64,000 nucleotides of DNA, from contig JAWKUN010000004.1 in assembly GCA_041398565.1 (NCBI GenBank), positions 806,001 through 870,000 on the forward strand, read 5' to 3'. Position 1 is the first letter of the stretch; each line of letters begins with the position of its first letter. Below, piece by piece: positions 24,983 to 34,808 of this stretch. The notes below the pieces were generated by a model. That model did not search any database. It saw only the letters and a list, made by a program, of their open reading frames with translations, and was not told the DNA's origin. The translations under genes were made by a program, and so were the position numbers. The DNA comes from DATGPD01 sp041398565. Lineage in GTDB: Bacteria; Planctomycetota; UBA1135; UBA2386.

Positions 24983-25825
24983 TCAGCTCGGAGGCCGCAT
25001 GTCGACGCTGGACGGAGACTCGCGCCGGCGCTTGAGCACCCCCATCGGCATGTCGACCGACCAGGAGAACGCCACCAGGGCGCGGCGGGCCGTGGCCCGC
25101 AGCTGCCCCCACTCGGGCGCCGCGCGGACGGCATCGCCGTTCCACAGGGCACGCGCATCTTCGTGCAGCATGTTCTGCAGACACTGGTCGAGCCCGACCA
25201 ATGCCTCCTGCTGCTGAGGCGACAGCATGCCCTGCCGCTGCAACGCCCGCGACCGCCACTCCTGGAAGTCGGCCATCACCCGCTCCCCGTTGGCGACCAG
25301 ATCGGGAAACATGGTCAGCTGGATGCTGGCCGGCGCCGCCAGTGCCTGCAGGGTCTGCTGCAGGCCGAAGAGCGTGGTGGCCGAACTGGAGCGGACGTCG
25401 CCGACCAGCGGCTGCACCTCTTCGGGCCGCCGCCGCAAGGGGACGAAGGGCAGCGCCAGGAGCACGCCCGCCACGGCCTTCGCCACCAACAGCGGCGCGG
25501 CACTGCTCCGGTCGGTGCCCCCGGTCAAGAGGAGCACGAGCAACGCCACGGCGCCCGCGATCTGCAGCGACAGCCCCGCTGCAATGAGTCCGGCGTTGCG
25601 CACCGGCCGCGCGACGGCGGCGAAGAGCGCGCCACCCACCGCGATCTCGAGGATGCCGACCGCCTGCCAAACCAGTGTTTCGGGGTGGACGTCGTGGAAG
25701 ACCGGCCACTGCGGCCGCACGACCATGGCAGCGCCCAACGCCACCTCGGCCACCGCGGCCACCAGAACGCAGCCGCGCGCCCAGGACGGGAACCGCACCT
25801 CACGCACATCGACGTCGGCGACCAC
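24983..25825 (-). CDS. Four-helix membrane protein of unknown function
   Basis: A 280-residue protein that starts with GTG. It has four hydrophobic helices in the first ~130 residues (for example GCVLVAAVAEVALGAAMVV, LIAAGLSLQIAGAVALLVLL and LLVAKAVAGVLLALPFVPL) and then a cytoplasmic, helical, Gln/Arg-rich tail with LFGLQQTLQAL and LSPQQQEALVGLDQCLQNML. No family was recognised. It converges on the GT-C-like gene with six bases between stops. Confidence 0.6.
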   Translation of the reverse strand: MVADVDVREVRFPSWARGCVLVAAVAEVALGAAMVVRPQWPVFHDVHPETLVWQAVGILEIAVGGALFAAVARPVRNAGLIAAGLSLQIAGAVALLVLLLTGGTDRSSAAPLLVAKAVAGVLLALPFVPLRRRPEEVQPLVGDVRSSSATTLFGLQQTLQALAAPASIQLTMFPDLVANGERVMADFQEWRSRALQRQGMLSPQQQEALVGLDQCLQNMLHEDARALWNGDAVRAAPEWGQLRATARRALVAFSWSVDMPMGVLKRRRESPSSVDMRPPS

Positions 25826-26027
25826 GTAGCAAACCTATTCTGCGGCGATCCTGGTTGAGCGGGGAAGTGGCAAATCCGCGCGACTCCAGGTGGCGCGGCC
25901 ACGGGTCACAGCGTCAGAGACGTCGCCCGCGTCTCGCCCGGGCGCAGTCTCGCGTCGGACCGAGCTCGCTTCCCGACCTGCTGGACGTTGCCGGCGGCCG
26001 AGTGGTCGTGCCGCGCCGTCGGTGCGG

Positions 26028-26450
26028 TCAGCGCCGGGCCGGCCGGGTCGGGGCCACCGGCGCGCGCGGCGCAGCCCCCTCGCTCTCCTGGCGGCGTGCG
26101 CGCAGACGGCCGACGACGCGGAAGAACTCGACGACGTTGATCGGGGTCTGGACGAAGCCGCTGATGTTGAGCTTGGTCTTCTCGCCGTGCAGCTCGCGCG
26201 CGGTGCGCTGCCCGCACACGACGATCATCTCGGTCATGCGGTCGAACGAGCGCAGGTGCTTGAGCAACCGGATGCACTCGTCGTCCTTGTTGTCGCAGCC
26301 GACGAAGACGACGTCGTACGGACGCTGGCGCAGCTCGTTGATCGCGGCGTATCCTTCGCCCCACGTCACGGTGAACTCGGCGAACTGCTGGAGCCCGACC
26401 TTCATCTGATCCCGGACCAGCCGGTCCTTCTCCACGAGCAGGACATCCAT
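26028..26450 (-). CDS. Receiver-like protein lacking the usual phospho-acceptor
   Basis: A 140-residue protein starting MDVLLVEKDRLVRDQ, the first strand of a CheY-type receiver fold. The strand that should end in the phosphorylated Asp reads YDVVFVGCDNKDDE: Gly stands at the expected position, with an Asp two residues later. The switch Thr/Ser and Lys positions are also weak (MIVVCGQRT; VQTPIN). It may be a degenerate, phosphorylation-independent receiver, or one using the shifted Asp. A disordered Pro/Arg-rich tail ends the protein. Its start codon overlaps that of the RNase H gene in the opposite direction. Confidence 0.65.
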   Translation of the reverse strand: MDVLLVEKDRLVRDQMKVGLQQFAEFTVTWGEGYAAINELRQRPYDVVFVGCDNKDDECIRLLKHLRSFDRMTEMIVVCGQRTARELHGEKTKLNISGFVQTPINVVEFFRVVGRLRARRQESEGAAPRAPVAPTRPARR

Positions 26451-27435
26451 GTCAGACGCTGTATCGACGTCGCCCGCCGTCGAACTGAACGCGCGCCGTA
26501 TCCTCGCCGGCGTCGACGAGGCCGGTCTCGGTCCCCTTTTGGGACCCCTGGTGATCGGCGGCGTGGCGCTCGAGGGCCCGTCGGGCAAGGACCCATGGCA
26601 GCTGCTGAAGAAGCTGGTCTGCCGCGGGGAGAGCAAGAAGGGCAAGATCCGCGTCGCCGACAGCAAGAAGGTGCATCAGGGGGCGCACAAGCTGGCGCAG
26701 GTCGAGCGCACGGCGCTCACCTTCCTGGGTGCCCACCTCGAAAGCCTGCCGGCCAGCTTGCGCGAGCTGCTCGCGGCCCTCGGGGTCGACATCGGGCGGC
26801 TGTCGCGCTGTCCGTGGTACGGCGAACTCGACACTCCGCTGCCGCTGGCCTGCGACCGCGGCGAGACCGACCTCCTCGCCCACCGGCTGCGGCGCGAGCT
26901 ACGCAGCACAGGGATCCTCCTGAGGCGGCTCGCCGTGCGCGTCGTCGACGTCGAGGAGTTCAACGCCCACGTCCTCGCCACCGACAACAAGAGCGAGACC
27001 CACTTCGCCGCCTACGCCGACGTGCTCGGCGAGCTCTTCGCCAGCGTCGACGGTGCGGCAGCGCACGTGGTGGCGGACCGCTGCGGCGGCCGCTGGCACT
27101 ACGGCGGCGTGCTGTCGCGGCGGTGGCCGGAGGCTCGGATCCGGGTCGTGAGCGAGCGCGAGGCCCGCTCGGAATACCTCGTTGGCATGGGCGGTGGCGC
27201 GATCCGGCTGACGTTCGCCGAGAAGGCCGACGACCGCTCGTTCCCCACGGCGCTGGCGAGCTGTCTCGCCAAGTACGTGCGCGAGGTCATGATGCACCGC
27301 CTGAACCAGTGGTTCGCGGCGCGCTGCCCCGACCTGCGGCCGACGGCGGGCTACTACACCGATGGCAAGCGCTTCCTGGACGACGTCCGCGGCGTGCCGG
27401 ACCTGCCGTGGGAACGGCTGGTGCGGAGCCGCTGA
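26449..27435 (+). CDS. RNase HII/HIII-type ribonuclease
   Basis: A 328-residue protein whose N-terminal signature ILAGVDEAGLGPLLGPLVIG carries the first two catalytic acidic residues of type 2 RNase H (GVDEAG). VADSKKV follows the usual spacing and HVVADRCGGR supplies a further Asp. It removes RNA from RNA/DNA hybrids and embedded ribonucleotides. It is longer than RNase HII (about 200 residues) because of extra segments between the motifs, and no N-terminal TBP-like domain of RNase HIII is visible. I cannot choose between subtypes. The ATG is the only usable start near the motif. Confidence 0.8.
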   Translation: MSDAVSTSPAVELNARRILAGVDEAGLGPLLGPLVIGGVALEGPSGKDPWQLLKKLVCRGESKKGKIRVADSKKVHQGAHKLAQVERTALTFLGAHLESLPASLRELLAALGVDIGRLSRCPWYGELDTPLPLACDRGETDLLAHRLRRELRSTGILLRRLAVRVVDVEEFNAHVLATDNKSETHFAAYADVLGELFASVDGAAAHVVADRCGGRWHYGGVLSRRWPEARIRVVSEREARSEYLVGMGGGAIRLTFAEKADDRSFPTALASCLAKYVREVMMHRLNQWFAARCPDLRPTAGYYTDGKRFLDDVRGVPDLPWERLVRSR

Positions 27436-27582
27436 GCGGCGTCGTCCCGGGGTCGGAATTCACACCCCCCTCACGCGGTCACGATCGACGCTCGCGCGCA
27501 GGGCCGGTATTCTTCCGTGTCCATTCGCTCCGTCGCCAGGAGCGACGCGCCGCCCGGCTGGCTCCGCAACTCGCCTCGCACC

Positions 27583-29166
27583 GTGAAGATCCAGCTCATC
27601 CATCCTCCCGTCTTCCTGAACGTCGCGGCCATGACCGCGCTGCGGCCGAGCCTACCGCTGGGCCTCGCCTACGTGGCGGCCGCCCTGCGCAAGGCCGGGC
27701 ACGAGGTGTCCGTCCTCGACGCCGTTGGCGAAGCACCCGACCAAGTGACGTCGGGCCCGCGCGCCAAGCTGGTGCTGCTCGGCCTGCAGCCGCAGCAGAT
27801 CGTCGAGCGCCTCGACCCCGACGCCGACGCGTTCGCCATCACCAACATGTGGTCGTTCTCGTGGATGGTGGTCCGCGACATCATCAAGGCGGTCAAGGCC
27901 AAGCACCCCGACAAGCCGATCGTCGCCGGCGGCGAGCACTTCACCGGGCTGCCGGACTACTCGATGGAGCAGTCGCCCATCGACTACGTCGTGCTCGGCG
28001 AAGGCGAGGAGGGTGCGGTCGAAGTGTTCGCCGCGATCGAGCGCCGGGCCAACCTCGACGACTTCGCCGCCATCCCCGGCATCTGGTACCGCGACGCGCA
28101 CGGCAAGCCCACCAAGGCGACCATGGTGCGCGAGCGCAAGAAGAACGTCGACGAGATCCCGTGGCCGGCTTGGGACCTGTTCGACATCAAGGCGTACGAC
28201 GAGAACCGCCTGGTGACCGGCATCAAGTTCGGCATGACGGTGCCGATCTTCGCCACCCGCGGCTGCCCCTACCAGTGCACCTACTGCAGCTCGCCCAACA
28301 TGTGGACGACGCGCTGGTACGCGCGCGATCCCAAGGACGTCGTCGACGAAATCGAGCACTGGCACCAGACGTACGGCGCCAACAACTTTCCGTTTCACGA
28401 CCTCACCGCGATCATCAAGAAGGACTGGATCATCGCCTTCTGCCAGGAGCTGGCCAGCCGGCCGTTCCACGAGAAGATCGTGTGGCAGCTTCCGTCGGGC
28501 ACGCGCGTCGAAGTGATCGACGACGAGGTAGCGGGCTGGCTGGCCAAGGTGAACGGCAAGTCCCTGAACTACGCGCCGGAGTCGGGCAGCCAGGAGACGC
28601 GCAAGCGCATCAAGAAGCAGATGAAGGACGAGTCCTTGATCCGCGCGGTCAAGGCGGCGACCAAGCACAGGCTGAACGTGGCTGCGTTCTTCGTCGCCGG
28701 CTTCCCCGAGGACACGCCTGCCGACCTCAAGCAGACGGTCAAGCTGGCGCGCAAGCTCGCCTTCTACGGCATCTCGGACATGGCGTTCGGCTTCTTCTTC
28801 CCGATCCCGAACACCTTCCTCTACCACCAGCTGATGAAGGACGGCAGGATCAAGCTCGACGATGACTTCCTGTTGACGCCGATCTTCGCCAACGAACCGC
28901 GCGTGCGCGACGAGAACAACTTCAGCTACAACCTGACCAGCAAGCAGCTCACGCGCTGGCGCTACTGGACCCTGCTGAACTTCTACGCGGTCAGCTACGG
29001 CATGCGCCCATGGCGCCTGCTGCGCACCATCTGGAACTCGCTGCGCGGCCACGAGAGCACCAAGATGGAGACCTACCTGATCGACGTGCGGCGCAAGGTG
29101 CGGGTCACGGCCAAGGCGGTGTTCACCGGCTGGCGCAAGAAGAAGGAAGCGCCGGCGTCGGTGTGA
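27583..29166 (+). CDS. B12-binding-type radical SAM enzyme
   Basis: A 527-residue protein with the layout of the cobalamin-binding/radical SAM class: an N-terminal Rossmann-like region (LRPSLPLGLAYVAAALRKAG, GHEVSVLDA, then VLGEGEEGAVEVF) followed by the radical SAM core with the CxxxCxxC cluster motif in ATRGCPYQCTYCSSPN and a C-terminal accessory domain ending in basic sequence. The cobalamin-ligating DxHxxG is not evident. Such enzymes often modify lipids, tetrapyrroles or natural products. The GTG at 27583 fits the domain start; an upstream in-frame GTG would add 22 residues. Confidence 0.85.
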   Translation: MKIQLIHPPVFLNVAAMTALRPSLPLGLAYVAAALRKAGHEVSVLDAVGEAPDQVTSGPRAKLVLLGLQPQQIVERLDPDADAFAITNMWSFSWMVVRDIIKAVKAKHPDKPIVAGGEHFTGLPDYSMEQSPIDYVVLGEGEEGAVEVFAAIERRANLDDFAAIPGIWYRDAHGKPTKATMVRERKKNVDEIPWPAWDLFDIKAYDENRLVTGIKFGMTVPIFATRGCPYQCTYCSSPNMWTTRWYARDPKDVVDEIEHWHQTYGANNFPFHDLTAIIKKDWIIAFCQELASRPFHEKIVWQLPSGTRVEVIDDEVAGWLAKVNGKSLNYAPESGSQETRKRIKKQMKDESLIRAVKAATKHRLNVAAFFVAGFPEDTPADLKQTVKLARKLAFYGISDMAFGFFFPIPNTFLYHQLMKDGRIKLDDDFLLTPIFANEPRVRDENNFSYNLTSKQLTRWRYWTLLNFYAVSYGMRPWRLLRTIWNSLRGHESTKMETYLIDVRRKVRVTAKAVFTGWRKKKEAPASV

Positions 29167-29344
29167 CCCGGAGGGCGCCGGGCGATGCCGTGGCGGCCAG
29201 CGAATGCGCCGCGGCGCAGCAGGGTCGCTGCCGGCGACACCGAGCCGTACGGCTTCGCCCACTGCGAGCGGCGACAGCAGCAGAGAGGAGTCAGAAAGTT
29301 GCGGCGATCGCAACCAATGCGGGTCGCTCTGCGACGAACGGCCC

Positions 29345-31963
29345 GTGCCAACTCCTCGACCTTCCTCTCCAGCCGGGCGCGGCCTCGCCGCGTCCGTGGC
29401 CTTCCTGACTGCGACCGCGTTCGCCCAGCAACAGCTCGCCGAGCTGCGGCCGATCGAGACGACCACGCGGTCCTCGGCCTACTACTACGCCCCCGCCATC
29501 GCCGACCTCGACGGCGATGGCCACGATGAGATCATCGTCACGAGCACCGGCAGCGGCGCCTTCGTGTATCCGGGCCTCGGCGGAGCCCGGTTCGGACCAC
29601 CGATCACTCTGGCCTTCGCGCAGACTCCGCGGGTCACGCGCGTCGGCGACATCGACGGCGACGGCGACCTCGACCTCCTGTTCAGCGCCAGCACCGGTGC
29701 CACGGGCGTCGCGCTGGCCCGCAACGACGGCAGCTTGCAGTTCACCTCGAGCGTGGCCGGTCCGTTGCCCAACGGGTTCGGCGCCGCCGACATCGCGCTC
29801 GGCGACGTCGACGGCGACGGCGACCTCGACCTGTTCGGCGCCATTCCCCTGAGCTTCGCCCGCAACGCTCTGTGGCTGAACGACGGCACCGGCGTCTTCA
29901 CCGAGGTGACCACCACCAACCTCCCGGCCCTGTTCGTGAGCACATGGGTGGCCGAGTTCGCCGACACCGACGGCGACGGGGACCTCGACCTGGTGCTGGG
30001 TTCCAACAACGGGGTGCTGCTGTACGAGAACGACGGCGCCGGCGTGTTCACCGACGCCACCGCCACGGCCCTGGGCGGGAACCCCGGCCCCGTCCGTAGC
30101 GTCGCCGTGGGCGACCTCGACGGCGATGGCGACCTCGACCTGCTGTCGACCCACCTGGGCGCCAGCCCGTTCCTGTTCCGCAACGGCGGCACCGGCGTGT
30201 TCACCAACGACACGGTCGGCAACGTGCCAGCGCTGGCGAACGTGTCGCAAGTCCTGCTCGGAGACCTCGACGGCGACGGTGACCGCGACGTGCTGACGCG
30301 CGTCGGCAGCTCGAACAGCCAGATCGTACTCCTGGGCAACGACGGCAGCGGCCGCCTGCAGATCCTGCCGCCACCGCAGCCGGAGCTGCGGCACGAGGCG
30401 TCGGACCTCGCCGTCGGCGACATCGACGACGATGGCCACCTCGATCTCTTGGCCCTGCGCTTCTTCCGCCCCTGGGGCCTCTACCTGAACGACCGCACCG
30501 GCGCGCTGCGCGACGTGTGGGTCGGCGAGGTCCCTGACCTTCCGACCCGCCTGCGTGGCGCTGCCATGGCCGACTTCGACCGCGACGGCGACCTGGACGT
30601 GCTCGGCGTGGGCAGCCCGCTGGTGTACTTCGTCAACGACGGCTTCGGCCAGATGGAAGACCTCACCGACACTCGTGTGGTCGGTGCCGGGGCCGCCACA
30701 TGGACCGGGCTCGCCACCGGCGACGTCGATGGCGACGGCGACATCGACGCCGTGCTGGCGCCGGCGCGTCTCCTGCTGAACGACGGCACCGGCGTGCTGG
30801 TCGACGCCTCGTCGCGTCTGGGCACCATCCCCGACGCACGTTCGGTCGAGCTCGGCGACGTCGACGGCGACGGCGATCTCGACATTCTCATCGCCACCTA
30901 CGTCCGCGGCACCGGCGAGGATCCTCCTGCGCAACGACGGCACCGGCCAGTTCGTTGCCCTCGGCGACGCTGCCGCCCAACCCGAGCCAATCGATCACCG
31001 CCCGCTTCGGCGACATCGACGGCGACGGCGATCTCGACATCGTCGTCGGCGACCTTCGGACCGACGACCAACAGCACCGGCCAGAACCTGGTGTACGTCA
31101 ACGACGGCACCGGCACCTTCACCGACGAGACCGCGACGCGCCTGCCCGCCGCCAACCGCAACACCTTCGCCGTCGAGCTGGGCGACGTCGACGGCGACGG
31201 CGACCTCGACATCGTCTTCGGCATGTGGATCAACTGGGATGGTCGGGTCGAGCTGAACGACGGCACCGGCGTGTTCACCGAAGCGCCGGCCGCCTACCTG
31301 CCGTTCGCCAACGACAACCACGAGACGCTGCACCTGTTCGACGCCGACGAAGACGGCGATCTCGATCTGGTCGGCTGCAGTTCGGCCTTCTTCTCCTCGG
31401 GTCAGATTCGGATGTACTTCTACCGCAACCTCGGCGGCGGCAGCGGCTTCGCCAACGACCCCCTGGGGATCGACGCGACGATCAGCGCGTCCGCGCTCGC
31501 CAGCGGCGACATGGACGGCGACGGCGACCTCGACCTGTTCACCAGCGGCATCAGCCGTTCTGACGGGAACGGCGACATCCGCAACCGCATGCTCACCAAC
31601 TGCCGCCGGCAGCTCGAGGTACCCGATCTGCTCCAGCCAGGCAGATCGTTCCGCGTCGTGCACTACGCCCGCAAAGACGCCGCCCTCGGCAACCACACCG
31701 GAGTCGCGATGGTCAGCGGCGCGCGCGCCAGCGTGCCGATCGTCTTGCCCTTCGGGCGCCTGTTCATCGATCCCTCCGCGATGCTCACCCTGCCAGGCGT
31801 CGCGGTGCCGTCGGGTCCCGGCGTCGGCAAGCAGACGCTGCAGCTGCCGCCCAACCCCGACCTGGCCGGATTCGCGCTCTACTTCCAGGCGGTGAGCCTC
31901 GCCGATGCCGACCCCTTCGGCACTCTGCGCCTCACCAACCCGGTCGAGCGCGTCATCCGCTGA
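29345..31963 (+). CDS. Secreted FG-GAP/VCBS repeat beta-propeller protein, copy 1 (local frame disruption)
   Basis: An 872-codon exported protein, signal peptide from a GTG start (VPTPRPSSPAGRGLAASVAF, cleavage near AFAQ). The body has about 14 calcium-binding DxDxDGxxD loops (for example DIDGDGDLDLLF and DVDGDGDIDAVL) on a 60-residue repeat, the FG-GAP/VCBS propeller seen in integrins and bacterial surface proteins. A ~110-residue C-terminal beta module ends the protein. Compared with copy 2 it carries +1 (about 30919), +1 (about 30956) and -2 (31050/31051) indels, so ~131 bases (one calcium loop) are read in other frames, then the frame is restored. It may be damaged, or the indels may be sequence errors. 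The start codon is uncertain. Confidence 0.75.
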   Translation: MPTPRPSSPAGRGLAASVAFLTATAFAQQQLAELRPIETTTRSSAYYYAPAIADLDGDGHDEIIVTSTGSGAFVYPGLGGARFGPPITLAFAQTPRVTRVGDIDGDGDLDLLFSASTGATGVALARNDGSLQFTSSVAGPLPNGFGAADIALGDVDGDGDLDLFGAIPLSFARNALWLNDGTGVFTEVTTTNLPALFVSTWVAEFADTDGDGDLDLVLGSNNGVLLYENDGAGVFTDATATALGGNPGPVRSVAVGDLDGDGDLDLLSTHLGASPFLFRNGGTGVFTNDTVGNVPALANVSQVLLGDLDGDGDRDVLTRVGSSNSQIVLLGNDGSGRLQILPPPQPELRHEASDLAVGDIDDDGHLDLLALRFFRPWGLYLNDRTGALRDVWVGEVPDLPTRLRGAAMADFDRDGDLDVLGVGSPLVYFVNDGFGQMEDLTDTRVVGAGAATWTGLATGDVDGDGDIDAVLAPARLLLNDGTGVLVDASSRLGTIPDARSVELGDVDGDGDLDILIATYVRGTGEDPPAQRRHRPVRCPRRRCRPTRANRSPPASATSTATAISTSSSATFGPTTNSTGQNLVYVNDGTGTFTDETATRLPAANRNTFAVELGDVDGDGDLDIVFGMWINWDGRVELNDGTGVFTEAPAAYLPFANDNHETLHLFDADEDGDLDLVGCSSAFFSSGQIRMYFYRNLGGGSGFANDPLGIDATISASALASGDMDGDGDLDLFTSGISRSDGNGDIRNRMLTNCRRQLEVPDLLQPGRSFRVVHYARKDAALGNHTGVAMVSGARASVPIVLPFGRLFIDPSAMLTLPGVAVPSGPGVGKQTLQLPPNPDLAGFALYFQAVSLADADPFGTLRLTNPVERVIR

Positions 31964-32189
31964 GCACGCTGGCGTCGGTCTGGAGCGGCGGCGCGCGCGC
32001 GGGCCGATGCCTGGGCCGATGCATGGTCCGACTCCACGGCGGCCAGCGATTGCGCCGCGGCGCGGCATCGGCGCGGCCGGTGACAAGGAGCCGTACCCGT
32101 CTGCCCACTGCCGCCGGCGTGAGCCGCGGAAAGAAGTCGGAAAAGTCGACGACGGCGACCAACGCGGGTCCCTCTGCCTCGAACGACCC

Positions 32190-34808
32190 GTGCCAACTCT
32201 ACGACCTTCTTCTCTCGCCGCGCGCGGTCTCGCCGCGTCCGTGGCTTTCCTGACTGCGACCGCGTTCGCCCAACAACAGCTCGCCGAGCTTCGCCCGATC
32301 GAGACGACCACGCGATCCTCGCCGTACTACTACGCCCCCGCCGTCGTCGACCTCGACGGCGATGGCCACGACGAGATCATCGTCTCTGGTCTCGGCAGCG
32401 GCGCCTTCGTGTATCCGGGCCTCGGCGGAGCCCGCTTCGGACCGCCCATCCCGCTGGCCTTCGCGCAGTCTCCGACGGTCACGCGCGTCGGCGACATCGA
32501 CGGCGACGGCGACCTCGATCTCCTGTTCAGCGCCAGCACCGGTGCCGCGGGCGTCGCGCTGGCCCGCAACGACGGCAACTTGCAGTTCACCTCGAGCGTG
32601 GCCGGTCCCTTGCCCAACGGGTTCGGCGCCGCCGACATCGCGCTCGGCGACGTCGACGGCGACGGCGACCTCGACCTGTTCGGCGCCATCCCCGTGCCGT
32701 TCGCCCGCAACGCTCTGTGGCTGAACGACGGCACTGGCGTGTTCACCGAGGTGACCACTACCAACCTCCCGGCCCTGTTCGTGAGCACATGGGTGGCCGA
32801 GTTCGCCGACACCGACGGCGACGGGGACCTCGACCTGGTGCTGGGTTCCAACAACGGGGTGCTGCTGTACGAGAACGACGGCGCCGGCGTGTTCACCGAC
32901 GCCACCGCCTCGGCCTTGCCCAGCAACCCGGGCGCCGTCCGCGGCGTCGCCTTGGGCGACCTCGACGGCGATGGCGACGTCGACCTGCTGTCGACCACCC
33001 AGGGCGCCAGCCCGACCCTGTTCCGCAACGGCGGCACGGGCGTGTTCACCGACGACACGGCCGGCAACGTGCCGGCGCTGGCGAGCGTGTCGCAGATCCT
33101 GCTCGGCGACCTCGACGGCGACGGTGACCGCGACGTGCTGACGCGCGTCGGCAGCTCGAGCAGCCAGATCGTACTCCTGGGCAACGACGGCAGCGGCCGC
33201 CTGCAGATCCTGCCGCCACCGCAGCCGGAGCTGCGGTACGAGGCGTCGAACCTCGCCGTCGGCGACATCGACGACGATGGCCACCTCGATCTCTTGGCCC
33301 TGCGCTTCTTCCGCCCCTGGGGCCTCTACCTGAACGACGGCACCGGCGCGCTGCGCGACGTGTGGGTCGGCAAGGTCCCCGACCGCCCCAACTACCTGCG
33401 CCGCGCTGCCATGGCCGACTTCGACCGCGACGGCGACCTGGACGTGCTCGGCGTGGGCGACCCGCTGGTGTACTTCGTCAACGACGGCTTCGGCCAGATG
33501 GAAGACCTCACCGACACTCGTGTGGTCGGTGCCGGGGCCGCCACATGGACCGGGCTCGCCACCGGCGACGTCGATGGCGACGGCGACATCGACGCCGTGC
33601 TGGCGCCGGCGCGTCTCCTGCTGAACGACGGCACCGGCGTGCTGGTCGACGCCTCGTCGCGTCTGGGCACCATCCCCGACGCACGTTCGGTCGAGCTCGG
33701 CGACGTCGACGGCGACGGCGATCTCGACATTCTCATCGCCACCTACGTCCGCGGCACCGGCGAGATCCTCCTGCGCAACGACGGCACCGGCCAGTTCGTG
33801 CCCTCGGCGACGCTGCCGCCCAACCCGAACCAATCGATCACCGCCCGCTTCGGCGACATCGACGGCGACGGCGATCTCGACATCGTCGTCGGCACGACCT
33901 TCGGACCGACGACCAACAGCACCGGCCAGAACCTGGTGTACGTCAACGACGGCACCGGCACCTTCACCGACGAGACCGCGACGCGCCTGCCCGCCGCCAA
34001 CCGCAACACCTTCGCCGTCGAGCTGGGCGACGTCGACGGCGACGGCGACCTCGACATCGTCTTCGGCATGTTCATCAACTGGGCCGGTCGCGTCGCGCTC
34101 AACGACGGCACCGGCGTGTTCACCGAAGCGCCGGCTGCCTACCTGCCGTTCGCCAACGACAACCACGAGACGCTGCACCTGTTCGATGCCGACGAAGACG
34201 GCGATCTCGATCTGGTCGGCTGCAGCTCGGCCTTCTTCTCCTCGGGTCAGATTCGGATGTACTTCTACCGAAACCTCGGCGGCGGCAGCGGCTTCGCCAA
34301 CGACCCCCTGGGGATCGACGCGACGATCAGCGCGTCCGCGCTCGCCAGCGGCGACATGGACGGCGACGGCGACCTCGACCTGTTCACCAGCGGCATCAGC
34401 CGGTTGAGCGGGACCGGCGACTCCCGCAACCGCATGCTCACCAACTGCCGCCGGCAGCTCGAGGTACCCGACCTGCTCCAGCCAGGCAGATCGTTCCGCG
34501 TCGTGCACTACGCCCGCAAGGACGCCGCCGTCGGCAACCACACCGGGCTGGCGATGGTCAGCGGCGCGCGCGCCAGCGTGCCGATCGTCTTGCCCTTCGG
34601 GCGCCTGTTCATCGATCCCTCCGCGATGCTCACCCTGCCAGGCGTCGCGGTGCCGTCGGTCCCCGGCGTCGGCGAGCAGACGCTGCAGCTGCCGCCCAAC
34701 CCCGACCTGGCCGGGTTCGCGCTCTACTTCCAGGCCGTGAGCTTCGCCGATGCCGATCCCTTCGGCACCCTGCGCCTCACCAACCCGGTCGAGCGCGTCA
34801 TCCGCTGA
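32190..34808 (+). CDS. Secreted FG-GAP/VCBS repeat beta-propeller protein, copy 2
   Basis: The intact paralogue of the preceding gene, 872 residues from GTG 32190 (VPTLRPSSLAARGLAASVAF, cleavage near AFAQ). About 14 DxDxDGxxD loops are all in frame, including the one disrupted in copy 1. The protein is predicted to bind calcium and form one or two propellers, exposed outside the cytoplasm. The C-terminal beta module (LQPGRSFRVVHYARKDAA onward) is nearly identical in both copies. No enzymatic motif. Possible roles are adhesion or surface recognition. Confidence 0.82.
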   Translation: MPTLRPSSLAARGLAASVAFLTATAFAQQQLAELRPIETTTRSSPYYYAPAVVDLDGDGHDEIIVSGLGSGAFVYPGLGGARFGPPIPLAFAQSPTVTRVGDIDGDGDLDLLFSASTGAAGVALARNDGNLQFTSSVAGPLPNGFGAADIALGDVDGDGDLDLFGAIPVPFARNALWLNDGTGVFTEVTTTNLPALFVSTWVAEFADTDGDGDLDLVLGSNNGVLLYENDGAGVFTDATASALPSNPGAVRGVALGDLDGDGDVDLLSTTQGASPTLFRNGGTGVFTDDTAGNVPALASVSQILLGDLDGDGDRDVLTRVGSSSSQIVLLGNDGSGRLQILPPPQPELRYEASNLAVGDIDDDGHLDLLALRFFRPWGLYLNDGTGALRDVWVGKVPDRPNYLRRAAMADFDRDGDLDVLGVGDPLVYFVNDGFGQMEDLTDTRVVGAGAATWTGLATGDVDGDGDIDAVLAPARLLLNDGTGVLVDASSRLGTIPDARSVELGDVDGDGDLDILIATYVRGTGEILLRNDGTGQFVPSATLPPNPNQSITARFGDIDGDGDLDIVVGTTFGPTTNSTGQNLVYVNDGTGTFTDETATRLPAANRNTFAVELGDVDGDGDLDIVFGMFINWAGRVALNDGTGVFTEAPAAYLPFANDNHETLHLFDADEDGDLDLVGCSSAFFSSGQIRMYFYRNLGGGSGFANDPLGIDATISASALASGDMDGDGDLDLFTSGISRLSGTGDSRNRMLTNCRRQLEVPDLLQPGRSFRVVHYARKDAAVGNHTGLAMVSGARASVPIVLPFGRLFIDPSAMLTLPGVAVPSVPGVGEQTLQLPPNPDLAGFALYFQAVSFADADPFGTLRLTNPVERVIR

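Noticed and set aside
32199..34541. Long frame opposite FG-GAP copy 2 with VxVAVAVDVA repeats
   Set aside because: The repeats are the reverse reading of the GACGGCGACGGCGAC calcium-loop codons; the plus-strand protein has the signal peptide and loops.
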